Shown in pieces: positions 50,501-59,600 of a DNA stretch of 64,000 nt. Both the position numbers and the translations under genes were made by a program. The notes below the pieces were generated by a model. That model saw only the letters and a list, made by a program, of their open reading frames with translations, had not been told where the DNA came from and did no database searches. How positions within the stretch are numbered: the first letter of the stretch is position 1; each line of letters starts with the position of its first letter. The DNA comes from Lucifuga dentata (Eukaryota; Chordata; Actinopteri; Ophidiiformes; Bythitidae). Where the stretch lies: positions 1 through 64,000 of the forward strand of contig VXCM01002826.1 of NCBI GenBank assembly GCA_014773175.1. The letters run 5' to 3'.

Positions 50501-51609
50501 CATGTAATGCGGCTGAATGTCAGGGTTTAACGCCGCCAGTGAGCAGCATCATGGAAGTGTTACTGGCATGTATCAGGTTTTTGTTGTTTTGTCTTGTTGC
50601 CGTGCTAGATTTATTTTTAAGTGGTGAAACAAAATGTTCAAAATTTGTAAAAAAAAAAAAAAATGTTTTTAAATGGTTACTGTTCGGAATAATTTTGTTT
50701 ATTGATCACATCGTTTCATATAAAAACATTGTGGCTGCGGCGTCTGAGCCAAAAGAGGGTCTGCGATAGGAGGAATGAGGGAAAAAAAAGCTATATAAAT
50801 CTTGTTTAAGTAAATAATAAATGCATAAATAATAAATAAATGAACAAAGCACATATTTTAGCAATCAAGGTGTATGATATAGAAATACATAAGACACAGC
50901 AAGAGCAGCACAACTGTCATGTTGCTTATCTGGGGGAAAAAACCAAGCCTACGCCGTTGGCTAGTAGCTGCATTGACATCTAGTCCCTCCCATTTAGAGC
51001 TCTGGTAATCCGGATTTGGTGATCTTGAAAAGTTTGTATCTGGATCANTCCCTCCCATTTAGAGCTCTGGTAATCCGGATTTGGTGATCTTGAAAAGTTT
51101 GTATCTGGATCAGGGTGATCCAATCCAATGTTGCTTTGAAAAACCGGCACACAAGTAAGGTGGATTAGCTGATCCTGGGTAGCAAAACATGGGATTTCCA
51201 AATCCGGATCATTCTGATCCAGATTACATTTTTTGAACAACCGGGATCTTTTGAGAACCAAACGCACGAGAGAGAAAAAATTAACACGTCTATGGTGTTT
51301 TATTTGCCGCATGCAGGATCCAACAGTACAATCTCACAGTTTCTATGGAATTGTTTGAGTTGCGTCTTTGCTGCTGCAGCGAACTTTGCACTGTGATAAG
51401 CTGCCTGATTTCTGCAGTAACTTANAGTTGCGTCTTTGCTGCTGCAGCGAACTTTGCACTGTGATAAGCTGCCTGATTTCTGCAGTAACTTACAAGTAGC
51501 TTACATCTAAAGTAACTTACATCCAAAGTAGCTTACATGTAAAGTAACTTACCTTTATGTGAGTTTCTAACATGGCACCGTGACCGGCCACCAGCAGTAT
51601 ACAGATCAT
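27967..51609 (-). CDS. gkup: Glucuronokinase fused to a putative uridyl pyrophosphorylase, complete
   Basis: Exons in gene order: 51553-51609, 48382-48470, 48209-48253, 47943-48096, 47746-47817, 46596-46684, 45308-45464, 44720-44794, 41266-41357, 39838-39943, 39670-39749, 39517-39585, 38954-39014, 38803-38819, 38643-38700, 36396-36488, 36263-36323, 35195-35308, 29600-29657, 29419-29487, 29274-29337, 29059-29130, 27967-28062. They total 1848 nt in continuous phase: 615 aa. Residues 1-245 are a nucleotidyltransferase (VPKALLP 32-38, NDGST 84-88, AGDM 117-120, FLEKP 173-177). Residues 260-615 are a GHMP kinase (NPSDGFNG 283-290; phosphate loop GLAGSSA 383-389; C-terminal LPGSGGAV 567-574). Predicted reactions are ATP + glucuronate to glucuronate 1-phosphate, then UTP to UDP-glucuronate; the first fits the kinase family, the second is inference. 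The start is supported by ACCAATGA, MICILLVAGHG and a clean GTAAGT donor. Oddities: GTRL has become GAML, and exon 14 is 17 nt. Confidence 0.9.
29807..31063 (+). mobile_element. Tc1/mariner-like element, decayed transposase
   Basis: Inverted ends share CAGCCACAACATTAAAACCA (left near 29815; its complement near 31040), with TA at both borders. A plus-strand reading near 30660-30800 gives QDNTSCHAANIVQERFEEHDKEF, then PPNSPDLSPIQHLWDVLE, the C-terminal part of a DDE transposase with its final acidic region. Stops and frameshifts abound. It lies in the gkup intron between the exons at 35195 and 29657. A gap duplication around N at 30986 lengthens its right end. Confidence 0.75.
31240..33700 (-). 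mobile_element. Rex1/Babar-like LINE, 3' part, split by a hAT-like insertion
   Basis: Minus-strand frame at 33236-33427 reads SGEIMLTFYRAVLESIVRSG, then MSAWYGTLTVQLKSRV, typical of the post-RT domain of Rex1-like LINEs. The 3' end at about 31270 carries ACTTTATTGTCCCAAAGGGAAACTTGTC followed by a (GATAA)n tail. The element is interrupted from 31338 to 32685 by a hAT-like transposon. A gap duplication lies around N at 32938. It sits in a gkup intron and is inactive. Confidence 0.75.
31338..32685. mobile_element. hAT-like non-autonomous element inside the LINE
   Basis: The perfect terminal inverted repeat CAGGGATGGGCAAC is present at both ends. Flanks AAGTACAT and AAGTACTG agree at six of eight bases, consistent with an aged 8-bp target duplication. 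The interior contains a (GA)n run with one N at about 31693-31754 and a gap duplication around N at 32079. No transposase frame was found. Confidence 0.85.
33880..34165 (+). repeat. Interspersed repeat, family X copy 2
   Basis: Shares, in order, the GCGCCCAGAG, CCAAACAACTTCACA, GTCCTTGGGTCCTAA, GCTGAATATCAACTTC, GGTTCTAGAGATGTT and GTGCCACAGACAGA blocks with copies at 10.9-11.3 kb (inverted) and 34.7 kb. The 34.7 kb copy is in the same orientation only about 0.6 kb away. Confidence 0.65.
34735..34960 (+). repeat. Interspersed repeat, family X copy 3
   Basis: A more diverged member: ACGCGCCCAGAGCGTAA, CCAAACAACTTCACACGTGG, ATCCTTGGATCTCGAGC and GTGCCACAGACAGACAG align with copy 2. It lies in the gkup intron downstream of the exon at 35195. 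Confidence 0.6.
35359..36224. mobile_element. TTAA-flanked MITE, copy C (inverted internal orientation)
   Basis: TTAAAGGATCAT opens and GGTATGGTCCTTTAA closes the element. The block at 35490-35600 is the reverse complement of the corresponding block of copies A and F. The right 66 bp are duplicated around N at 36158 by the assembly gap. Coding exon 18 of gkup ends only about 50 bp away, at 35308. Confidence 0.75.
37190..38575 (+). repeat. Tandem-dimer interspersed repeat, copy 2, ending in (AAT)n
   Basis: Starts TAGCTGCAAGCGGCAATAAG, a familiar fish repeat opening. The block TTTTGGTGATGATTGAGCTA occurs at 37441 and 38191, so a unit of about 750 bp is present twice. Segments such as CCACACCCACTCAACTTTG and CAAGGAATTCAAGG are the reverse complement of parts of the 14.5-15.9 kb array. 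An (AAT)12 microsatellite lies at about 38539-38576, just downstream of exon 15 of gkup. Confidence 0.6.
40255..40625 (+). repeat. Common teleost interspersed repeat
   Basis: Contains the recognisable series CATCCATCTTCTTTACCC, CAGGGTCGTGAGGGCTGGAG, GAGAGGCAGGTACACCTGGA, then AAACCCACGCAGACACAAG and ACCTTCTTGCTGTGAGGCGA. This is the often-seen fish retroelement tail; I cannot name the clade with certainty. A 28-bp unit (AGACAC[A/G]AGAACACGCAAACTCCATG) is doubled near 40510-40560. Confidence 0.6.
41525..42480 (+). mobile_element. Tc1-like transposon remnant
   Basis: The left end GTACAGCAGCAAGAAAAAGTTAGTGAACCCTTTGG matches the style of a fish Tc1-like family terminus. Near 42262 a reading with QQDADPQHPSQSF recalls the QQDNDPKHTS block of Tc1 transposases. 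A poly-A with N at 42011 and many stops break it. No right terminus was found. It lies in gkup intron 8, between the exons at 44720 and 41357. Confidence 0.45.
42962..43935 (+). repeat. Minisatellite, CACTCATCACACACTCATCT-type units
   Basis: About 1 kb of imperfect units built from CACACTCATC, CACACGTCA and CATATACTCAT. Runs of longer units of about 60 bp (for example CATTACACACATCATATACTCATCTCACACGTCACACT) repeat near 43203, 43240 and 43278. One frame stays open for 237 codons (His/Ser/Thr), a by-product of the repeat. It lies in gkup intron 8. Confidence 0.93.
44150..44667. mobile_element. TTAA-flanked MITE, copy D (diverged)
   Basis: Right terminus TCAAACATGCAAAATGACGGGTATGGTCCTTTAA is clear. 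Internal ACATTACATTACTGTCAACCATTTCCCAAAACAT matches the other copies near their left arm. The left terminus is lost. It ends about 50 bp before exon 8 of gkup (44720). Confidence 0.6.
45490..46508. mobile_element. TTAA-type MITE, copy E, enlarged by foreign sequence
   Basis: The left arm (GCATGTTTTAGCCCAATATATACAAT, then CATTTCCCAAAACATACTGCTGGAGCAG) and right arm (TTGTCAGTAACGTAACGTG, then CGCTACGGTCCTTTGA) are recognisable but about 1 kb apart. The centre (about 45,720-46,200) is unlike the other copies, so a secondary insertion is likely. Confidence 0.5.
46939..47525. mobile_element. TTAA-flanked MITE, copy F
   Basis: A 587-bp element, TTAAAGGACCATACC to GGTATGGACCCTTAA, nearly collinear with copy A over its whole length, including CTTGTTGGTGATGATGGATTACC and CCAATGGAGGTCTGGAAGG. 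Copies A and F are close enough to suggest fairly recent spread. It sits in gkup intron 5. Confidence 0.8.
48540..49080 (-). mobile_element. Tc1-like transposase remnant
   Basis: On the minus strand, near 48775-48640, a reading of QDNDPRMEKKPLELSDLKH then KHKERKLAAIKPERSGSVW starts with the QDNDP block of Tc1-like transposases and is then degraded. Terminal repeats were not located. It lies in gkup intron 1. Confidence 0.4.
49100..50545 (-). mobile_element. 5'-truncated non-LTR retrotransposon (LINE)
   Basis: Minus-strand RT domain in order: YKKEDRRVCSNCRGITLLS (near 50440), CFVDLEKAYDHVPQSVLWG (near 50210), LRQGCPLSPILFVIFMDRIS (near 50010, other frame), then MRISTSKSETMVLCRKK, a thumb-like region, and the tail HIERSQLRWFRHLIRMPPGR. 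The (F/Y)xDD box near 49915 is destroyed by frameshift (LLQMMWFCW). The 3' end is marked by a (CATC)n run near 49115. It is 5'-truncated at about 50545 and inactive. Clade not assigned. It fills much of gkup intron 1. Confidence 0.85.
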
Positions 51610-53660
51610 TGGTACAAGCCCCGATCAATACTGTCCTTCAAATCAATGATCAATACTCTGGCAGCAGATGATCGATACTCTGATAGCAGATAATCAATAT
51701 TCCGGCAGCGGAGAGAACATGCTGCCAGGCCTGAAACCACAGCGTTTAACTGGAAAAGACAAAAAAAAAAAAAAAAAAAANAACAACAAATTGGTGCATT
51801 ACCGCCACCAACTGGTGAGGAGTGTGGATCTGGATTCAATTATTTCATTAACAAAAAAAAAACAAAAAAACAACAATAATAATCTCATATTCTAACACTT
51901 AACCCTGTTCTCCTTAAATAATGAAACAAACAAAAAAAAAACAAAACATAAAGCCCCTGAGCTTTGTTGTAACATATCTTTCAGATTAAATTTTACCTTT
52001 CTTTTAGACTGTTCATCATCTCCCTTTTCTCCTCTGTATACTGTGGACATTCTGTTATTACATGTTCTATTGTTTCATCTACATTGCAATAACTACATCT
52101 TCCTGAGTTATGTTTTCCTATTTTAAAAAGTAAAATATTCAACCCTGTGCGTCCAAACCTCAACCTCGAAACGATTGTTTCATCTCTTCGATTTCTACCT
52201 GCTGATCTCAAAAAAAAAAAAAAAAAAAATTNCTTTCAAAATTAAACTCTTAAGTTTCTTCTTCTCTGCGTTTTTTTTTTGGCGGATCGCAGACATGCAG
52301 GTGCATACCGCCACCTACTGTCCGGAGCGTACAGCATCAGCTTAACTCTATCATCTGTACTCTATTGTCGAATCTGGTATTATTAAAAATAAAACTATTC
52401 ATTCAGCCCTTTCCCCATCGTCCCCAGAATCCCTCCAGAACCTGTTACGCTACTAGTTAAGTTCTCTTTCTGTTATATTGCATACAATTTAACAAAATAT
52501 GCTCAACATTTTCTTTCGCATTACAATTATCAGTAATTCTTTTCCCACTAAAAGCAGTATGCTATTCAGCCCTGTATGGTCCAGTCTGATATAACCATTT
52601 TATCTCTACTTGATCATATATACTGTATTACGTCGTGGCAAATTAACAACAAAAGAATTGAGTAGCAAATTGTCCTTACCATTTCCCTTTCCATGAACTA
52701 TGTTCGGAATTATAAATACTAAACCTAGTGATATCAGACAACAGGAAATCTAATTTCTTTCTTTTGTTAAACGTCAGAGCCAAGGTACCGTGTGAAGAAA
52801 TACAATCCAACCTTTAAATAAATCAAACTACATTGCTCCAGTTTTTAAATTTATCACCAAGTGTCTTTACCCCCAACTTTACACACTCAATGCAGTGCAC
52901 TGGTCACGAGGAGTACTGTTCAATGTGGCTTTACAGGGAGATGTGGAAAGTCTTTAAAACCAAATGAAAGTCACTGTGATATACAGTATGTTATTTAAGT
53001 ACAGTATTTTATTGTTATAAAGACATACGTTGGCTACCTACAATGCAATGGTTACCACTTTCATTTCATATATCATAGTTACATTGTTGCAATGTAATTA
53101 TTATCTCCAATTAGGCTTAAAGTAAAAAAAAAAAAAAAAAAAAAGACAAAGCAAAATAGCTTAACTGTCTAGATTAACTGGGTGACATACTTGGTATCAT
53201 CTAGTAAAAGTGATAAAAGATGAAAACAACAAATAAAATGTTTTGGAGACGTCTGCATGAGTTCATCTGATGCAGCAATACTGCTGAGGTTAAGAAAAAC
53301 ACACACGACAAATCGACCAAGAGCTTTCCGTACTGTAGAATCATGAAACAACAAAATGTATTGAGGAAGGAATTGAATGAAGGCTTGAATAACCCAACAA
53401 CGTATTTAGGACACTTTTAGCTGTAAAATGTATTATGATTGGGTTGTATTCATCAGGCAAAGAACCTGAATACTTAAAAAGCTCCAAAGAAAATAGTGAA
53501 GTGCCTCATATAGCAAACAATTTGGATTTGAACATAAAGGACAGTATTCAATGATTTCCTCTATGCCATGCACTCAAGCACATGTAAAGTATCCAAAGCA
53601 TTTCAAGTACTCTTTTGGCCCATATGTGGTTCTCTTTAAACAGCAGAGACAACAGTCATC
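51610..53660. other. Interval between gkup start and usf1 stop
   Basis: About 2 kb that must include the gkup promoter and the usf1 3' UTR. Repeated GATCAATACTCTG/GATAATCAATATTC-like motifs occur at 51620-51710 just upstream of the gkup start. No TATA box or other clear promoter element was recognised. The LINE remnants and short poly-A runs (51761-51780, 53127-53144) occupy part of it. Confidence 0.4.
51980..52615 (-). mobile_element. LINE 3'-end remnants, two in tandem
   Basis: The minus-strand frame at 51993-52211 reads TIVSRLRFGRTGLN, then FKIGKHNSGRCSYCNVDETIEHVITECPQYTEEKRE, with the Cys/His pattern (CxxC...H...C) of the C-terminal zinc-knuckle-like region of several fish LINEs. The sequence at 52460-52615 resembles the same region again, more decayed. 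The A-run with N at 52232 lies between. It is located between usf1 and gkup. Confidence 0.6.
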
Positions 53661-56600
53661 TCACTGGGGATCTGTGCTGGATGATCCCACAATGCCATGC
53701 TGTCGCAGCAGGTTTCTCAGGATCTGGTTCTTGGATTTCCAGTCTTCCACCTGAGCAACAGTGACAGATTATATAGCAGTAATCGCTCACAGACTAACAT
53801 GATTTGCTATAATCAAGCCATGCTGAAATGGAGTAATACCAGAATTACACTGACAAAACTACTAATTAGTCTTTAATGAAGTCATTTCATTGTGAAATGT
53901 TGGTTTTGATCGAGGCCCTTGGTGAGCTGTACAATTTCATGACTCAATTGCTAACTGACTCTCAAAACCCAAGTTTTTGCAAAATTGTATATTTTATTAA
54001 TTTTTCATTAATCAACAGAAATGTTGTGCCCCTCAGTGTCTGTACAGTTGTTTTATATCAGTGTGTTGGAAAGAGTGGTCCTTCCATTAGGCAGATTAGA
54101 CATTTGCCTAATGGGGTAAGTGGGAGGGGGTGGCAAATCTTTTACTAACTGGAGGTTCAAACTGTTGTTAAAATGTCATAATAGCAGAAGTTAACCCTAA
54201 CCCTCATTATGGAGGCTTTACTTTGCTTTCATCCCACACAAGTTCATCATCCTTTTCCATGCAGGAAACACGATCAAGTAGTTGATGAGGAGAGCAGACT
54301 GGAGGAAAAGCAGACAAATAAAAATGTCCCTGCCAATGTTAAAACCAAACCTATATGCTTGTGTAGAACCACTGCAAGCAGCTGAGTTGATGTACTGTAC
54401 AACTACAGGTAAGGAGTGTAATTTATAAGAGGAATAAAATAATTCCTTTTAATAAAGCATGATAACAGTGTAATACAGCATAATAAAGCCAATTGCACAG
54501 CTAGTTGATTTAAATGTGCTGGTAGCAGAGCAGAGATTTGCTAAGTTCAAGCTCATAAACACTTTCCTAAATTCCACCATGACACAGGAGCATCTCATCA
54601 AGGAAGATTTTTTGTTTTGGTTTGGGGGGGCGGGGGGTCAGACATTTGTTTGATTGTGATACCAAATGATGAACTCTGTGAAAAGTGATGTGAATCACAG
54701 TTGTGCTTTTGCACAGGTTGATTAGTGTCTGACAGCTCAGGGATGCTAGTAAAAATGTTTTTTTGGGCATTACCCAAAACCCCCAAACACATTCAGATGC
54801 TTCGCTGAAAAATGTTTTGCATGCTGTGTCTCTGAATGTGTTTTTCTAATGTTCTAATGTAGTTGTGGATGAACACAAGCTTGACGATTTTCTTTTAGGA
54901 ATGTAATTACCATGGCTAAACCCAGTCATGCTGAAACGATGTAGTGCCAGTTTAAGACTGACAACATCAGCTTGGTTAGTAATTAGTCTCATCAGAAAGA
55001 ACCTCTCAGCCTATGTCTCATCATTAATGTGTTCCAGTGCAGAGTTATAATTACTGCTTCACAGCATGACAAGAACAAAATGCACTGAAGAATACTGAAT
55101 GGACAAATAAACCAGTACAGACAACAAAAATGTCCAATAAACCTGCTAAAAAAAAAAAGTTGACAAGTGCATGTACTCTTTCAGCAGACGTACCTCCTGT
55201 CNAAACCTGCTAAAAAAAAAAAGTTGACAAGTGCATGTACTCTTTCAGCAGACGTACCTCCTGTCTGAGCAGCTGGTTGTCAATCCTGAGACGGTCAAGT
55301 GTGCCAATATCTTCCCCGAGCTTCAGGTTGCTCTGTCGGAGCTCCTTGATGTATTCGCAGGCTTTTGACAAGATCCCTCCTTTACTCTAAAAAAAATAAA
55401 GAAAAAAAAAACACAGTCAAACAAATAAACTGTCCATTGAGAGTGCAAATTTATTTTTTTCTTATCCACACATACAGCATGTCCAGAAAGTTTTCAGACC
55501 CCTTCCCTTTTTGCACATTTTATTGTGTTGTAGATTTAATTTTAAATGGATAAAATTGCCATTTTTACCCATCAATCNTTGCACATTTTATTGTGTTGTA
55601 GATTTAATTTTAAATGGATAAAATTGCCATTTTTACCCATCAATCTACACTCAAAAATCCATAATGACAAAGTGAAAACATGTTGTTAGAATTTTTGGCA
55701 AATTTACTAAAAGTCAACAAATCTGAAATCTTTCATTTCCATAAGTATTCAGACCTTAATTCAGGACTTTGTAGACCCCCTTAGCAGCAGGTACAGCTGT
55801 GAGTCTTCTTGGTTCGTCTCTACAAGCTTTGACACCTGGATTTGGACAGTTTATCCCGTTCTTCCTGCAGATCCTCTCAGGCTCTGTCAGATTGGATGGA
55901 AGCGTCTGAACTCTGTCTTCAGGTCTCTCCACAGATGTTCTGTGAGGTTTAAGTCTGGGCCACTCAGGGACAGTCAGAGACTTGTCCTAAAGCCACTCCA
56001 GCGTTGTCTTGGTTGGATGCTTCAGGTTGTTGTCGTGCTGAAAGGTGAACTGTCACCCCAGTCTGAAGTCACTGACCTCTGGAGCAGCTTTTCTTCAACG
56101 ATCTCTCTGTATCTGGCTGCATTCACTCGCAGCTGTACCTGCTGCCAAAGGGGGTCTACAAAGTCCTGAATTAAGGGCCTGAATACTTATGGAAATGAAA
56201 GATTTCAGTTTTTGATTTTTAATAGATTTGCAAAAATTTGTAACAACATGATTTCACTTTGTCATTATGGATTTTTGAGTGTAGATTAATGGGCAAAAAT
56301 GGCAATTTTATCCATTTAAAATTAAATTTACAACACAATAAAATGTGCAAAAAGTGAAGGGTCTGAAAACTTTCTGGGGGCGCTGTATATCATGAACTAT
56401 CTAATGGATGAAGTTTTAAATTTTGGAAGAACATAGTGTTCATAAATACAAGAGCAGTAAAATAATATGGCTTCTGTTCTTCACACACTGTTTATATGAA
56501 ATTCAGACAGGTGTTTGAGGCTGCCTTGCTGAATGAAGACTCACCTGTCCTGTCTTGGTGTAGTCCACATTACAGTCTGGGATGACCTTCGACAACTGCA

Positions 56601-59600
56601 CAATCCAGTTGTTAATCTTGTCCCTACGTCTGCGCTCAACTGTTGGGGCAAAACACTAAGTCTGAGACCTGTCCTACATCCGTCATATCTGTCAGACATG
56701 CTGTTACTATTTATCATCTATCTATAGATAGAAGCATTAACCTTCATTGTGCTGGGCTCGCCGTTTCTCATCTCTGGAAGCCCGAGGAGCATCTTGCTTT
56801 CTACAAACCAATCAGGGAACCAGAAACATTCTAGAAATAAGCACCTTGAGTGGTTGAATACAGAATCAGACTAGTTTTTTTTAAACATTTAACCCAGGTA
56901 TGTCTTTTTAAAAGGAGTTGATGGATGGAGTACTGTTATAATGATCTTTAACTATGATGTAATTACGCTATGTATGGCTGTGTGCGAGGTGCGATTGTCC
57001 TCTGATTGGTTCCTGTTAAAACTTCCTGGGGTGACATCATCACATAGAGCTGACCTGTAATCAAAAGCAAGACATCAAGAATACATTAAAACCTAACATC
57101 TTATAATAAATACTTATTTAGGAAGATTTATTTAACCCTGTTATAGTTATATAATCCAAATTCCACATTACAAAGGCACTGCATAATTTCAGCAAGAAGA
57201 TAACAGAAACAAACTGTAATGCAGGGTTCCCCAGCTAGTCTTCCCCAAGGGCCAAATTATGTCAAGCATGCCAAGCCAAGGGCCACTACGCACCCCCACC
57301 CCCCCATCTTTTGCTCTCATTTGGTAATAACAACAGAAAATAATTTTCTAATTTTTATTTATTTTTAAACCTTTACAACCAGAGCCGCCCGGCACCGGGC
57401 CAGCACTTCTGTTGTAACATTTGCAGTGTTTTATAATCACCATTTCTCAAGAAAATGGAGATATATGAATATCTTCGGAAAGCTTAGATTCTCCCGAACA
57501 AAATGAACCCAAGCATGACATTTTATGACCACGCGATCCCGAGATAAGTGAGACTGAATTACAAGATTTTTTTTTTACTTTTTTTTTTTTTTTTTTTTGA
57601 GAAGTCGTCTGAGGGCCTGATAGATAGGACCCATGGGCTGCATTTGGCCCACGGGCCACCAGTTGGGGATCCCTAATATAATGAGTCAAACTGCATTAGA
57701 ACCAACCATAAAAATGTTTCATCATTACCAGGAGGCCATGCTAGCAGTACATGCAACAATGAAAAATGTACAGTATGACATCACTTTCATACATGTCTCA
57801 GATATTATTATTATTTTTTTTTTTTACAGTAGAAGCGTTAAATGTAAATAAATAGGGAATAAATAAGCAACAAACAATAAAGTAGTTGTTCCTGACATAA
57901 ACACAGTAGCCCTATTCTCACCTGTGGGTGTGGTTTGACCCAGCAGCGTCTCAGAGTCCTGCACGGTGGTGACCACGGTACCAGCTGTGGTGTCAGAAAT
58001 GGTAGTAGGGTAGTAGGTGTACTGTGTCTCAGTACCTCCATCTCCTTCCAACCCCTCCGTCTGGGAGAACACAGCCTGAAGCCAGAGACATTTAATTCAC
58101 ACTGAGGGTTGTGTTCTCATGTAAAAGCAAATAAATGATCAAAGAACCATCAGTAGCAATCTTGTACCCAGCAGGGCAGTTATGTAGATCAAAACTTCAA
58201 CTAATCAAGAATTAGGTTCAATTTTCAATAAATTTTCATATTGGACAATCACCAGAAGATTTTGAGTATTTTCTCTCAGAACTTACTCACGTCTAAGTGA
58301 AATGTAATGAGTCAAACTGCATCAGAACCAGCATGATCACATGACAGGATGATATCTGATTTTTTTTTTTTTTTTTTTTNTTTTTTTTTTTTTTTTTTTC
58401 ATAACTAGCTACCTGGTGATTAATAACCATAGCCACATTTTTAAAGAATAGACTTTGTCATTACATTACTTGAACAAAGACAAAATATCATTAGGCTTAG
58501 TTCCACATCAAAGTGTGTCTGAGAGAGAAAATTCCTCTCACCTTAAATGCAGAACAGTCTGGAATATCTGATGCACTCCAGCACAACCCACTTTCTACTT
58601 TGCCTCATTTATCTCTATAACGGGATATGACTTCCTAAATTTCTCAAAGTTGGAGAAGTGACATATGTTACATATTTTTGTGTTTATGTTCCAGGTTGTA
58701 TTTATGTTCCAAGAAAATGACCCTGGAATTTTTTTTTTTTTTTTTTTCACATAATACATATTTTTAGCTCCAAGTTTATGGGGTCTCAGTAAGGAATTAA
58801 AAGTATATGTTAGAATAAAAGGATGATTTATATCTATTATATCAAGACATATTTATAGCGATTTGGGGCTCTCTTAGGTGGAGACTCAGGAAAATGCCTA
58901 TCTTGCCTTATAGTAAAGTCCGTCCCTGCTGAAGGACAGCACAGACACTCTAATCACAGCAGCACAAGAACAGGCGCTCAGCACATGATCAATAAAGGTG
59001 CAAGTCTACCAGCAGACTGGACCCGAGGGGCAGGCTGTGCATAGATGTCCTGAGACAGTCCAGCACATAACAGCAGGGTGTAAGATGCAAGCAGGAACAC
59101 CAAACAGAATGACCAAGTGTCTGGGATAGTGAACAGGAATGTCCCGTGGTCCAAATGGGAGACACCTCAAAAGGTGGTTGAGATTGAGCGAGCAAAGATA
59201 TATACAAATTAGGGCTGTGAAATGATTAAAAAATTAACTAGCTATTCACACAGATTTCTCTGATTAATCACAATTAATTGCAGAAACTTGTAATCTTGTA
59301 ATCATTATTTGTTGAACCACCAAATTAATGTAGATTAATTCCCTGTTTATATCCCTGTTTTATCTGCTTTATTGAACTGTTTCTTTAGTTTTTTCACAGA
59401 AACAAGAGAACAACAACTGAATTGATTTATTTTATCTTAAAGGAGTAACTTTAATTTTTAATGGAGCCATTTTACTTATTTTCATAATATTTTTTCTTTT
59501 GGGTTAACTAACACTTTTATTGAGTTCAGAGCAGAAACTAGCCTGGCTAATATGTTAAAAGATGTTTGCATGTTATTCATGGCTTCAAGGTGGAAACTGG

